Position numbers and translations under genes: made by a program. This document shows, piece by piece, positions 17,108 to 24,845 of a stretch of DNA of 64,000 bases (the first letter of the stretch is position 1; the number at the start of each line of letters is the position of its first letter). Source of the stretch: Aliirhizobium smilacinae. Lineage in GTDB: Bacteria; Pseudomonadota; Alphaproteobacteria; Rhizobiales; Rhizobiaceae. A model generated the notes under the pieces. The model saw only the letters and a list, made by a program, of their open reading frames with translations, did no database searches and was not told the DNA's origin. Location: contig NZ_VDMN01000007.1 in NCBI RefSeq assembly GCF_006335145.1, positions 1 through 64,000 of the forward strand, given 5' to 3'.

Positions 17108-18213
17108 TATGTCCGTCCCATGAACTCGCCGAGCGATTCGATCACGCCGCGGTTTGCCTCTTCCGAACCGACCGTCATGCGCAGCGCATTCGGCAGGCCG
17201 TAGCCTTTCACCATGCGCAGGATGTAGCCCCGGCTGGTCAGGAATTCATCGGCATCCGGCGCACGCTTGCCGTCAATGTCGGGGAAGTGGATCAGCACGA
17301 AGTTCGTGACCGAAGGCGTGACCTTGAGACCGATCGTCTCGAACGCGTGAACCAGCTTGTCCTTCCAGAGCAGATTATGCTCGATCGCCCCGTCGACAAA
17401 ATTCTGGTCGCGGATGGCGGCGGCACCGGCGGCAATTGCCGGTGCGTTCATGTTGAACGGGCCGCGCACCCGGTTCAATGCATCCAGAATACCGGCCGGG
17501 CCATACATCCAGCCGATACGCAGCGCAGCTAGGCCATAGACCTTAGAGAAGGTGCGGCACATCACGACATTCTTGCTCGACGAGACAAGCTCGATACCGG
17601 CCTCGTAGTCGTTCTTGCGGACATATTCGGCATAGGCCGCATCGAGAACGAGGATGACGTTCTTCGGCAATTCGGCATGCAGACGGCGGATATCCGCGAC
17701 CGGGACATAGGTGCCTGTCGGATTGCCCGGATTGGCGATGAAGACGAGCTTGGTCTTTTCCGTCACGGCCGCGAGGATCGCGTCGACGTCGACAGTGTAG
17801 TCCTTCTCGGGCACTTCGATTGCCGCAGCACCAGCACCCATGATCTGGATCTTGTAGACGAGGAACCCATGCTGGGTGATGATCGCCTCGTCACCTGCAC
17901 CGAGATAGACGTGGCAAAGCAAGCCGAGAAGCTCGTCGGAACCGTTTCCGCACATGATATTGGCGACGTTCAGCCCGTGTACGGAAGCGATCGCCTCACG
18001 CAGCACAAGCGCCTGACCGTCGGGATAAAGTTCGAGATGGCCGGCCGACTGGCGGAAAGCCTCGATCGCCTTGGGGCTGGCGCCAAGCGGCGTTTCGTTG
18101 GAGGAAAGCTTGAACACGCGCGCGACGCCGGGAGCATGTTCCTTGCCGGGCACATAGGCGGCGATATCCAGAATGCCTGGACGCGGAACGGGCTCACTCA
18201 CAACGATGCTCAT
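17107..18213 (-). CDS. hisC: Histidinol-phosphate/aromatic aminotransferase
   Basis: This 368-residue fold-type I PLP aminotransferase of the HisC subgroup has its internal-aldimine lysine at K224 in CRTFSKVYGLAALRIGW. The FIANPGNPTGTYV and VLDAAYAEY motifs bind PLP. Genomic coupling to tyrC suggests it serves aromatic transamination as well as, or instead of, histidine synthesis. I chose the ATG at 18213, which has GAAGG 8 bases upstream and gives the family N-terminus; 65 further upstream in-frame residues lack any homology features. Confidence 0.92.
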   Translation of the reverse strand: MSIVVSEPVPRPGILDIAAYVPGKEHAPGVARVFKLSSNETPLGASPKAIEAFRQSAGHLELYPDGQALVLREAIASVHGLNVANIMCGNGSDELLGLLCHVYLGAGDEAIITQHGFLVYKIQIMGAGAAAIEVPEKDYTVDVDAILAAVTEKTKLVFIANPGNPTGTYVPVADIRRLHAELPKNVILVLDAAYAEYVRKNDYEAGIELVSSSKNVVMCRTFSKVYGLAALRIGWMYGPAGILDALNRVRGPFNMNAPAIAAGAAAIRDQNFVDGAIEHNLLWKDKLVHAFETIGLKVTPSVTNFVLIHFPDIDGKRAPDADEFLTSRGYILRMVKGYGLPNALRMTVGSEEANRGVIESLGEFMGRT

Positions 18214-18295
18214 CGGATCAACCTTCTTGGAAATGCCTGCTCTGACAGGAGATGTGAGAGGGATTAAAGCGCAAAACGATCCTTGTCGAGAGCAA

Positions 18296-18784
18296 GTGTC
18301 GGAACGATCGGCAGCAAACCGTCTTTCAGAAGACCGCATCGCAAAGGAGGAGATTATCGGGACCGGAGACCACGACGATATCAGAGCCCTGCTGGAAGAC
18401 TGGATCAAGGCTTTGAGGGAGAAGGATGCGGACGGAATGATTAGCTGTCAGTCCGCGACGATCCGGCAATTTACCCTTGCCCCTCCTTTGCAGGAGACGG
18501 GAAACGACAGGGCCGGCCTTCAAGCCTGGTTCGACACCTGGGATGGACCACTGGAATTCGAGATCCGCGACACGGACCTGCGACTGGGTGGCGACATCGC
18601 CTGGTGTTCGGCGTTTGCATGGCTGGCCGGTACCAAGAAGGACGGGCAGAAGAGCCGTTTCTGGTTCAGGCTGACCGTCGCCTTCGCCCGTGAGGACGGA
18701 CGCTGGCTGATCGTCCACACGCATGAATCCGTGCCCTTCGCGATGGAAGGACAACCGCTGGCAATCTTCGACCTTCAGCCCTGA
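18296..18784 (+). CDS. SnoaL/DUF4440-like NTF2-fold protein (start uncertain)
   Basis: The encoded ~162 residues include an NTF2-like cone fold: DIRALLEDWIKALREKDADG at the start, then TWDGPLEFEIRD, DIAWCSAFAWLAG and a final strand ending IVHTHESVPF. Such proteins are often small ketosteroid-isomerase-like or calcium/calmodulin-kinase-association-like; no function can be assigned. GTG at 18296 is the nearest canonical start. A much better ribosome-binding site, AAGGAGG at 18344-18350, is followed only by ATT (18353) and ATC (18356), with ATC at ideal spacing, so the real start may be non-canonical. It ends overlapping the convergent methyltransferase by 10 bases. Confidence 0.72.
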   Translation: MSERSAANRLSEDRIAKEEIIGTGDHDDIRALLEDWIKALREKDADGMISCQSATIRQFTLAPPLQETGNDRAGLQAWFDTWDGPLEFEIRDTDLRLGGDIAWCSAFAWLAGTKKDGQKSRFWFRLTVAFAREDGRWLIVHTHESVPFAMEGQPLAIFDLQP

Positions 18785-19524
18785 TTATGGTCGCGCGTGG
18801 TGCGCACGCCTTGAGGCGCCATAACCGGCACGAAGACACGGCGCGAGGCGCGGGCGGCGACCGGCAGGCCTTGATAAAGCCGCTTCTGCGCCTCGATGAC
18901 GATGACGCCTGAAAAAACCGGCCAGAACCGCCGACCCAACCGCTCGAAAACATGCCGCATCCTCAGCACCGCACGGACTTTCGATGGCGGAAAAAACAAT
19001 GCCTCTGCCGAGGCTCCGGGCGTAAAATTCGCCTCGCGCAACAATGTCGTCAACTGGCCACGCGAATAGGGGCGCCCAGAGCCGAAGGGCGTATGCTCCA
19101 TGCGCGCCCAGACGCCACGCCGGTTGGGAACGACGATGACCAGCCGCCCGCCGGGGGCAAGTACGCGCCAGATCTCCTTCAGGCTCTCGCGCGGATTTTC
19201 GGCAAATTCCAGCGAATGCACCATCAGCACCCGATCGACCGAACTGTCCGGCAGCGGCAGTTCCTCGTCGAACACGAGCGCGGTTGAGGAAAGCTCGCCG
19301 ACCGGCCAGTTCACCGCGCCCTGCCCCGCCGGCATGAAGGCGAAGGTGCGTTCCGTATCGGTGCGGAAACGATCGAGATAGGGCACCGCATACCCCAGGC
19401 CGACCAGACGTTCCTCCGGCAGCCGCGCCCAGAGCGAGGAAAGCGCCATCGCAACGGACTGCTCCGCCAGACGGCCGAGCGAAGAATGATAAAACTCACG
19501 AAGATCGACAATATCGACGGACAA
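18775..19524 (-). CDS. Class I SAM-dependent methyltransferase
   Basis: This ~249-residue methyltransferase has a Methyltransf_11-like domain. Core motifs visible are ALVFDEELPLPDSSVDRVLM (motif II/III region), LKEIWRVLAPGGRLVIVVPN (motif IV-V), and a C-terminal extension with GVIVIEAQKR. The classical motif I glycine loop is degenerate (GLGYAVPYLDRF). I chose a TTG at 19524, giving MSVDIVDLREFYHS, because that N-terminus fits the family; the longest frame would begin at the ATG at 19593 without a ribosome-binding site. It is divergent from gloB. The substrate is unknown. Confidence 0.78.
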   Translation of the reverse strand: MSVDIVDLREFYHSSLGRLAEQSVAMALSSLWARLPEERLVGLGYAVPYLDRFRTDTERTFAFMPAGQGAVNWPVGELSSTALVFDEELPLPDSSVDRVLMVHSLEFAENPRESLKEIWRVLAPGGRLVIVVPNRRGVWARMEHTPFGSGRPYSRGQLTTLLREANFTPGASAEALFFPPSKVRAVLRMRHVFERLGRRFWPVFSGVIVIEAQKRLYQGLPVAARASRRVFVPVMAPQGVRTTRDHNQG

Positions 19525-19613
19525 AATGAAAATGCTCGTGTTCGGTGGTTGGACTGGGACTTGCCTCTCTCTACATTGTTCCGCAAGACGCATTGAGCAA
19601 TAGGTGTATTCCG

Positions 19614-20384
19614 ATGAAGCCTTTGGAAATCGAAGTTTTTTCCTGCAGGAGCGATAATTACGGCGTTCTGGTGCACGAACCTGAAAGCGGATTGACGGTA
19701 TCGATCGATGCGCCGGAGGAGAAGACGATCGTCGAGGCGGCCAACCGCCGCGGCTGGAAACTCACCCACATCTTCACCACCCACCACCACACGGACCACG
19801 TGGAAGCCAATCTGGCGCTTAAAGAGCGTTTCGGGCTGGAGATCATCGGACCGGTGAACGAGGCGGTCGCGATACCGGGCCTCGACAGAAGCGTGGCCGA
19901 CGGCGATGAATTCCAGTTCGGTGAACATCTGGTCCGCGTCATCGAAACGCCCGGCCATACCGCCGGCCACATCTGCTTCCATTTCCCCGACGATAAAATC
20001 CTGTTTTCCGCCGATACGTTGTTTGCGCTTGGTTGCGGACGCCTGTTCGAACGCCCGGCCGCCGACATGTGGCATTCGCTGCAGAAACTGGCGGGCCTGC
20101 CCGACGAAACAGCGATCTATTTCGGCCACGAATATACGCTGTCCAACGCTCGTTTCGCGCTGACGATCGATCCCGACAACGAGCCTTTGAAACGCCGCGC
20201 CGCCCAGATCGAAGAACTGCGCGCCGAGGGAAAATTCACCATTCCAACGATGATGGGGTTGGAAAAGGAGACCAACCCTTTCCTGCGCGCCAAGGATCCG
20301 GCCATTCGCCGCAATCTGCTGATGGAGGGCAAGACGAACGAAGAGGTCTTCGCCGAAATCCGCAAGCGCAAGGATAATTTTTGA
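19614..20384 (+). CDS. gloB: Hydroxyacylglutathione hydrolase (glyoxalase II)
   Basis: This 256-residue metallo-beta-lactamase-fold enzyme hydrolyses S-lactoylglutathione in methylglyoxal detoxification. The binuclear zinc motif is THHHTDH, with further ligands in ETPGHTAGH (histidine) and LFSADTLF (aspartate); FGHEYT and the C-terminal KxxNPFLR helical domain are also typical. I chose the ATG at 19614 because it gives the family start MKPLEIEVF. The cupin gene begins at its stop codon. Confidence 0.94.
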   Translation: MKPLEIEVFSCRSDNYGVLVHEPESGLTVSIDAPEEKTIVEAANRRGWKLTHIFTTHHHTDHVEANLALKERFGLEIIGPVNEAVAIPGLDRSVADGDEFQFGEHLVRVIETPGHTAGHICFHFPDDKILFSADTLFALGCGRLFERPAADMWHSLQKLAGLPDETAIYFGHEYTLSNARFALTIDPDNEPLKRRAAQIEELRAEGKFTIPTMMGLEKETNPFLRAKDPAIRRNLLMEGKTNEEVFAEIRKRKDNF

Positions 20385-20815
20385 TGCACGGCATGACGGC
20401 TGAAGACATCATCACCACGCTCGGCATGCAGAAGCACCCGGAAGGTGGCTGGTATGTCGAAAGTTTTCGCGACGAAAGTGGCGCACCGCGCGGCCATTCC
20501 ACCGCAATCTATTACATGCTGCAGGCCGGCGAACGGTCGCAGTGGCATCGGGTCGTCGACGCCGCCGAAGTCTGGCACTTCTACGCCGGCGCCCCGATGC
20601 TGCTGAAGATTTCCAGAGGCGGCGACATCGAGACGATGAGGCTTGGCACAGATCTGTCCGCCGGCCAGCGTCCGCAGGCAGTCGTGCCGGCAAACGCATG
20701 GCAGGCGGCCGAATCGCTCGGTTCGTTTACGTTGGTCGGCTGCACCGTGGCGCCCGGCTTTGATTTCGCCAGTTTCGAAGTTGCGCCGCCGGACTGGAAC
20801 CCGACGCACGCGTAA
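20384..20815 (+). CDS. Cupin, DUF985 family
   Basis: This 143-residue small cupin starts HGMTAEDIITTLGMQ and has the DUF985 signatures HPEGGWYVES, TAIYYMLQAGERSQWHRV and WHFYAGAP. The fold resembles a sugar epimerase-type beta-barrel, but the biochemical role of the family is unknown. The ATG at 20384 overlaps the gloB stop by one base (TGATG); ATG at 20393 is an alternative. It ends 2 bases from the convergent exporter gene. Confidence 0.87.
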   Translation: MHGMTAEDIITTLGMQKHPEGGWYVESFRDESGAPRGHSTAIYYMLQAGERSQWHRVVDAAEVWHFYAGAPMLLKISRGGDIETMRLGTDLSAGQRPQAVVPANAWQAAESLGSFTLVGCTVAPGFDFASFEVAPPDWNPTHA

Positions 20816-20817
20816 CC

Positions 20818-21705
20818 TTATTCAGCCGGCGATTCAGCCTTACGCGCCGGCTTGATCATCTCCTTTGCCGCCAGCGCCGCACCGCCGGTGATCAACACGC
20901 AGGCAACGAGAATCCGCCAACTCGGCTCCGCAAAACCGCTGAAGAGTAGGATGAGCGTTGACAGCAACGGTGCCGCGTAACTCGCGGCGCCGATCACTTG
21001 GATATCGCCGTTCTTGACGCCGTAGTCCCACGCATAGAAGGCTGCACCCACCGGCAACAGGCCGAGGCCGACGACAGCCATCCACTCGGTCCCGTCGGCC
21101 GGCCAGACGGTCGTCTCCAGCGCCAGATGGCAGATAAGCGACAGAAGCGATGTCGCGAGGCAGAACCCCGTCACAACATCCGTCGATACCCGGTCGAAAC
21201 TGCGCGTCAGAAGCGAATAGCCCGACCATGTGAAGGCGCAGAGCAGAGCCGCGCCATAACCCAGCAGATAGGACTGGTCGAAGGACACGCCGTTGCGCGA
21301 GATGATCGCGACCGTGCCGCATAGCCCGGCCAGCGCTCCGGCGACGTGATACCAGCGCAGTCTTTCGCCCGGCAGCAACGCGGATCCGACCACGATCAGC
21401 AGCGGCCAGAGATAGGCGATCAGCCCCGCCTCGACAGCCGGCGCATTCCGAAGCGCGGTGAAATAGAGGAAATGGTAGCCAAACAGACCAGCAATCCCGA
21501 TGATCCACACCTTTGCCGGCTGTTTCAGCAGCCTGATACGCTGAGGTCTGAACGCAAGCAGTATCAATCCCGGCAGGCTGCCGATCGCGAATGTCATCGC
21601 ATTCATCTGGAAAGGCGGAACGCTACCCGAAGCGGCCGTCATGAGCGCCAGCAGCGACCACATCAGGATCGCCGTGAAGCCGATCAAAGTACCCTTAATT
21701 TTCAA
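20818..21705 (-). CDS. EamA/DMT family exporter (YddG-like)
   Basis: This 295-residue integral membrane protein has ten predicted helices in two EamA halves, for example GTLIGFTAILMWSLLALM, WIIGIAGLFGYHFLYF, GYGAALLCAFTWSGYSLL and AVVGLGLLPVGAAFYAWDYG. The pattern matches the drug/metabolite transporter superfamily, and its arrangement resembles YddG, an aromatic amino-acid exporter. The substrate is not readable from the sequence. It lies downstream of the DUF3108 gene on the same strand. Confidence 0.87.
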   Translation of the reverse strand: MKIKGTLIGFTAILMWSLLALMTAASGSVPPFQMNAMTFAIGSLPGLILLAFRPQRIRLLKQPAKVWIIGIAGLFGYHFLYFTALRNAPAVEAGLIAYLWPLLIVVGSALLPGERLRWYHVAGALAGLCGTVAIISRNGVSFDQSYLLGYGAALLCAFTWSGYSLLTRSFDRVSTDVVTGFCLATSLLSLICHLALETTVWPADGTEWMAVVGLGLLPVGAAFYAWDYGVKNGDIQVIGAASYAAPLLSTLILLFSGFAEPSWRILVACVLITGGAALAAKEMIKPARKAESPAE

Positions 21706-21761
21706 GCAAGGCCCCTCTTATGTATTTTTGGGCCTACTCTTCTCGCGCCGGGCTTCGCGCG

Positions 21762-22532
21762 TCAACCGCCGTATCGGGCAGCCGTTATATAGAGCGGTCC
21801 CATTCTCGTCGGGATACGAGCGTAGATGGGCGCATAGACATTCGATCCGTCAGCCTTGGCGAACCACACTTCCATCGGGGTCTTCTGCAGATATTCGATA
21901 TCATCACGTCCCTTGCGGTAACCGGATTTCGGCTGGTAACGGACCGTGCAGACGATCGCCTCACCCTTGAAGCCCTTCGTCTCGTAAGGCTTCGTTCCCT
22001 CTCGTTTCAGCAACAGATCCATCCGCGATTCCCCGTCATAGACAGGGACCCGGCTCGGGCAGACCGTCGCACCCTCGGGGAAAATCAGCCCGCTCAGGGG
22101 ATCGAGCACCGAACGCAGGTCCTGCGGCGTGACCGGTATCCAGTTTTCCGCCTTGCGGCGAGGCGCCGGCGTGATCGTCGTGTCCGTCACATTGCCGTTG
22201 GTGTAGACGACATCGTAGATCCGCGTCCGTTTTCCCAGCTTGTAGACCAGATTGTACCGGTCGGCCTGCAGCCGATCACCTGCGATCCGCCCCGCCACGT
22301 TGGTTTCGGCAGACACTTTCTTGATGATGTTGACGATGCCGCCGGATTTGAAGATGCCGTTGATCTTGTAGCCGTTGCCGTCGAACTCGCTGGAGAAGCT
22401 TGCCGTGCCGATCGGCAGGATGCCGAGGGTTATGTCGTAGTCGGTGACATGTTTATCGGCGGACAGGGCGGGCGTGGCGCTTGAGGCGAAGAGAAAAACA
22501 ACTCCCGCAAGCGGGCGGAGAAATGAAAACAT
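21762..22532 (-). CDS. DUF3108 secreted/periplasmic protein
   Basis: This 256-residue protein has an N-terminal signal peptide (MFSFLRPLAGVVFLFASS, cleavage near ALSA-DK) followed by a DUF3108 domain with features such as DYDITLGILPIG, FKSGGIVNIIKK and QDLRSVLDPLSGLIF. I chose the ATG at 22532; the ATG at 22562 adds ten residues before the signal peptide. Proteins of this type are periplasmic and of unknown function. It is divergent from rpmB, and a DUF3108 gene next to rpmB is typical of rhizobia. Confidence 0.85.
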   Translation of the reverse strand: MFSFLRPLAGVVFLFASSATPALSADKHVTDYDITLGILPIGTASFSSEFDGNGYKINGIFKSGGIVNIIKKVSAETNVAGRIAGDRLQADRYNLVYKLGKRTRIYDVVYTNGNVTDTTITPAPRRKAENWIPVTPQDLRSVLDPLSGLIFPEGATVCPSRVPVYDGESRMDLLLKREGTKPYETKGFKGEAIVCTVRYQPKSGYRKGRDDIEYLQKTPMEVWFAKADGSNVYAPIYARIPTRMGPLYITAARYGG

Positions 22533-22653
22533 GGTTTGCCTGCACGGGTTTGAGAATTCCAATGATGCGATATAAGAGGCGCATCATGGCAAGAAAATAG
22601 CCAAGCTTGCAGTTAGCTGCGGTGCAAAGCTATCCGATAGCCAAGGTTTTGGC

Positions 22654-22681
22654 TTGACGTACCGAGCCTCACTGACTATAG
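22654..22681 (+). promoter_or_regulatory. Predicted sigma-70-type promoter for rpmB
   Basis: TTGACG (22654-22659) and CTATAG (22676-22681) are separated by 16 bases, a good fit to rhizobial RpoD promoters (CTTGAC and CTATAT). They lie about 95 bases upstream of the L28 start codon, leaving a leader. No other good match is apparent in the gap. Confidence 0.5.
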
Positions 22682-22774
22682 AACCGCAACTTTCCAATCA
22701 GGACCAGTTGGATCGGCGCGCCGGACATTGTCTGGATGACCATCCGATTGCAGAAGAAAACAAAGGTGAATGCC

Positions 22775-23065
22775 ATGTCTCGTGTATGCGAACTGACCGG
22801 CAAGGGCGTAATGACCGGCAACAACGTCAGCCATGCCAACAACCGGACCCGTCGTCGGTTCCTGCCGAACCTGTGCCAGGTCACGCTGATCTCCGACGCT
22901 CTCGGCCAGCGCTTCCGTCTGCGCGTTTCCGCGCACGCTCTCCGCTCGGTTGAACACCGCGGTGGCCTCGATGCCTTCCTCTTGAAGTCCGACGAGACCG
23001 AACTGTCGATGCGCGCTCGTCTGCTGCGTCGCCAGATCGCCAAGAAGACTGCAGAAGCCGCTTAA
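22775..23065 (+). CDS. rpmB: 50S ribosomal protein L28
   Basis: This 96-residue basic ribosomal protein starts MSRVCELTGKGVMTGNNVSH, the conserved L28 N-terminus, followed by NNRTRRRFLPNLC and RLRVSAHALRSVE. I chose the ATG at 22775 with AAAGGTGA upstream. Only one cysteine is in the CELTGK segment, and the zinc-type four-cysteine form is absent. A terminator-like hairpin follows. Confidence 0.98.
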   Translation: MSRVCELTGKGVMTGNNVSHANNRTRRRFLPNLCQVTLISDALGQRFRLRVSAHALRSVEHRGGLDAFLLKSDETELSMRARLLRRQIAKKTAEAA

Positions 23066-23097
23066 TAGCGCTTCCAAATACTTCACCGGCTTTGGAG

Positions 23098-23132
23098 AAG
23101 GCTTGACCGGATAATACCGGGCAGGCCTTTTC
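23098..23132 (+). terminator. Terminator-like hairpin after rpmB
   Basis: AAGGC and CCGG on the left pair with CCGG and GCCTT on the right around ATAATA, with an internal loop (TTGA/GCAG), followed by TTTTCTC. It would end rpmB transcription or limit read-through into yhhQ. No good promoter fits between it and yhhQ, so some read-through is likely. Confidence 0.55.
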
Positions 23133-23148
23133 TCTTGGGCTTTCCGCA

Positions 23149-23179
23149 ACTGGTGGCATACCCCAGGATAAAAAAATGC
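23149..23179 (+). promoter_or_regulatory. Candidate preQ1 class I riboswitch upstream of yhhQ
   Basis: CTGG (23150-23153) can pair with CCAG (23163-23166), with a C just 5' of that strand as in known preQ1-I aptamers. The A-rich 9-base segment GATAAAAAA (23167-23175) matches the consensus L3 loop. GCAT (23156-23159) can pair with ATGC (23176-23179), forming a pseudoknot that includes the yhhQ start codon. The AGGA ribosome-binding site lies in P1/L3. Its loop 1/2 are shorter than in well-known examples, so this is a candidate, not proof. Confidence 0.55.
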
Positions 23180-23814
23180 AAGTAGCACGTTATACCCTTA
23201 TCTACTCTCTCGCGATGGCAGCCATTGTCGTTGCCTCCAACATCCTCGTCCAGTTCCACCTGACCGGAACTCTGTGGGGCATCGCGCTCGGCGATATTCT
23301 CACCTGGGGCGCCTTCACCTATCCCGTCGCTTTTCTCGTGACCGACCTTGCCAACCGCCAGTTCGGCCCGGCCATCGCCCGCCGCATCGTGTTCGTCGGG
23401 TTTGTCGTCGGTGTCGCCCTGTCGTTCTGGCTGTCGGAACCGCGCATTGCGATCGCCTCGGGCACTGCCTTCCTGATCGGCCAGCTTCTCGACATCTCGG
23501 TCTTCAACGAACTGCGTCGCAAGGCGTGGTGGAAGGCACCGCTCGCGGCCTCGATGATCGGCACGGTGCTCGATACCGTATTGTTCTTCTCGCTGGCCTT
23601 TTCGCCGCTCTTTGCCTTCATCGGCCCCAACCTGGATTTCGCCGTGGCACCTGCCCCGATCCTTGGTGTTCTGGCAACGGAAGCCCCGCGCTGGATTTCC
23701 TGGGCGCTGGGTGACCTCGTGGTCAAGGTCGTGGTCGGCGTGGTTCTGCTGTTACCCTACGGCGCGCTGATGAACGTGCTGAAGCCGATGCCGCAGGCGG
23801 CAAAGACGGCCTGA
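23176..23814 (+). CDS. yhhQ: Queuosine precursor transporter YhhQ (QPTR family)
   Basis: This 212-residue membrane protein of the YhhQ/DUF165 (Vut_1) family has about six predicted helices (for example LIYSLAMAAIVVASNILV and IGTVLDTVLFFSLAF). The NRQFGP loop and QLLDISVFNELR are family signatures. E. coli YhhQ imports preQ0/preQ1 for queuosine tRNA modification. The ATG at 23176 lies directly after a short A-run with AGGA 7 bases upstream. A candidate preQ1-sensing aptamer overlaps this start, which is consistent with the function. Confidence 0.92.
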   Translation: MQVARYTLIYSLAMAAIVVASNILVQFHLTGTLWGIALGDILTWGAFTYPVAFLVTDLANRQFGPAIARRIVFVGFVVGVALSFWLSEPRIAIASGTAFLIGQLLDISVFNELRRKAWWKAPLAASMIGTVLDTVLFFSLAFSPLFAFIGPNLDFAVAPAPILGVLATEAPRWISWALGDLVVKVVVGVVLLLPYGALMNVLKPMPQAAKTA

Positions 23815-23825
23815 CAGACCAGAAA

Positions 23826-23848
23826 GGGAGCCGGCGGCTCCCTTTTTT
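23826..23848 (+). terminator. Bidirectional terminator after yhhQ
   Basis: GGGAGCC, loop GGC, GGCTCCC is followed by TTTTTT; the complementary strand has the same hairpin with a TTTCT tail. It separates convergent yhhQ and the phytase-like gene, whose stop codon (23847-23849) sits in the T-run. Confidence 0.85.
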
Positions 23849-24845
23849 ACTGGTTGAGCTTGAACTCCAGCATCACATTGCGCTGGAGAAAAAGTCCATT
23901 GTCATCTGAGACGACAATTAGATGCGGACTGCCATCCGGTCCCGCAACCACATCGATGCCTTCCATATTGTCGATCGCATGGTCCGACCCGACATCGATC
24001 AGCACCTCGCCATCGACCACCGCGCCCGGACGGATATCCGCGCCCTTGATGCGTCTTATCTTCATCCCCATCCCGCCGATGAAGCTGAAGCGGCGCTCCA
24101 GAAGCAGCAGGTCGCCGTCGGCTAAGAAAGCACCATCTGTCGCGTCATAGGGATCATGGCGCACAACGGTGAATTCCCCCTTCAACGGACCATCGACGAT
24201 GGCTGCAAGCAGATTGCCCGCCTCGTCCCGGCTACTCTCCGCGATAGCCACGAGACCGCCCTGTAGCGAGCTGGAAGATGGCGATGCGACAAGAGTTTCG
24301 ATCCCTGCGTTTCGTCGAAGCTCATGTCGAGGGATGAGGAAATTCACGTTGCGCGAAGGCTTCGCAACTTCGAAGCCGGGATCCGGGTAGGCATCGACCC
24401 TGTGCTGCTGTTCGAAACTGACAAAGGCCTCGCCATCCCGCAACGCCAACCCTTCCGCATCCGCGGCGGCCTTGGAGCCGGCGCGGCCATTGCGCATGAG
24501 GATGGGGCTGACAGCGACACCGGAGAGCCCAGACAGCCTGCCTGACGCATCCCGCGCGATCTGCCCGGTCAGCCACTCGCCCGTATCGAGAACGGAGACG
24601 AAATGTGTGCCATCCGGACGAAACCGGATGCTGGACAGTGACTGGACGCGACTGTCATCGGAGCGGAACTCGATGCCGCCGATAAATTCCAGCGGCCCGA
24701 AAACCGTCTGATCCGATCCCGGCTTGAACTGCGAGATAGGCTTTGCCGTGATCTGCACCGCAGTCTGGGCAAAAGTAGCGACCGGCATCGTCACGAGGAC
24801 GACACCGGCCAGAAGAAGGCGGGATAATTTCAACGGAGACCTCAA
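23847..24845 (-). CDS. Secreted phytase-like / esterase-like family protein
   Basis: This 332-residue protein has an N-terminal signal peptide (LSRLLLAGVVLVTMPVATFAQ) and a beta-propeller-type domain. Recognisable features of the 'esterase-like activity of phytase' family are GGIEFRSDD, LSSIRFRPDG, LSGVAVSP, DAEGLAL and ENMEGIDVV-type repeats (here IDNMEGIDVV). Real phytase or esterase activity has not been established for the family. Its start overlaps the cobT stop by 4 bases, so it is likely the last gene of the dnaJ-cobS-cobT operon. Confidence 0.84.
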   Translation of the reverse strand: MRSPLKLSRLLLAGVVLVTMPVATFAQTAVQITAKPISQFKPGSDQTVFGPLEFIGGIEFRSDDSRVQSLSSIRFRPDGTHFVSVLDTGEWLTGQIARDASGRLSGLSGVAVSPILMRNGRAGSKAAADAEGLALRDGEAFVSFEQQHRVDAYPDPGFEVAKPSRNVNFLIPRHELRRNAGIETLVASPSSSSLQGGLVAIAESSRDEAGNLLAAIVDGPLKGEFTVVRHDPYDATDGAFLADGDLLLLERRFSFIGGMGMKIRRIKGADIRPGAVVDGEVLIDVGSDHAIDNMEGIDVVAGPDGSPHLIVVSDDNGLFLQRNVMLEFKLNQ

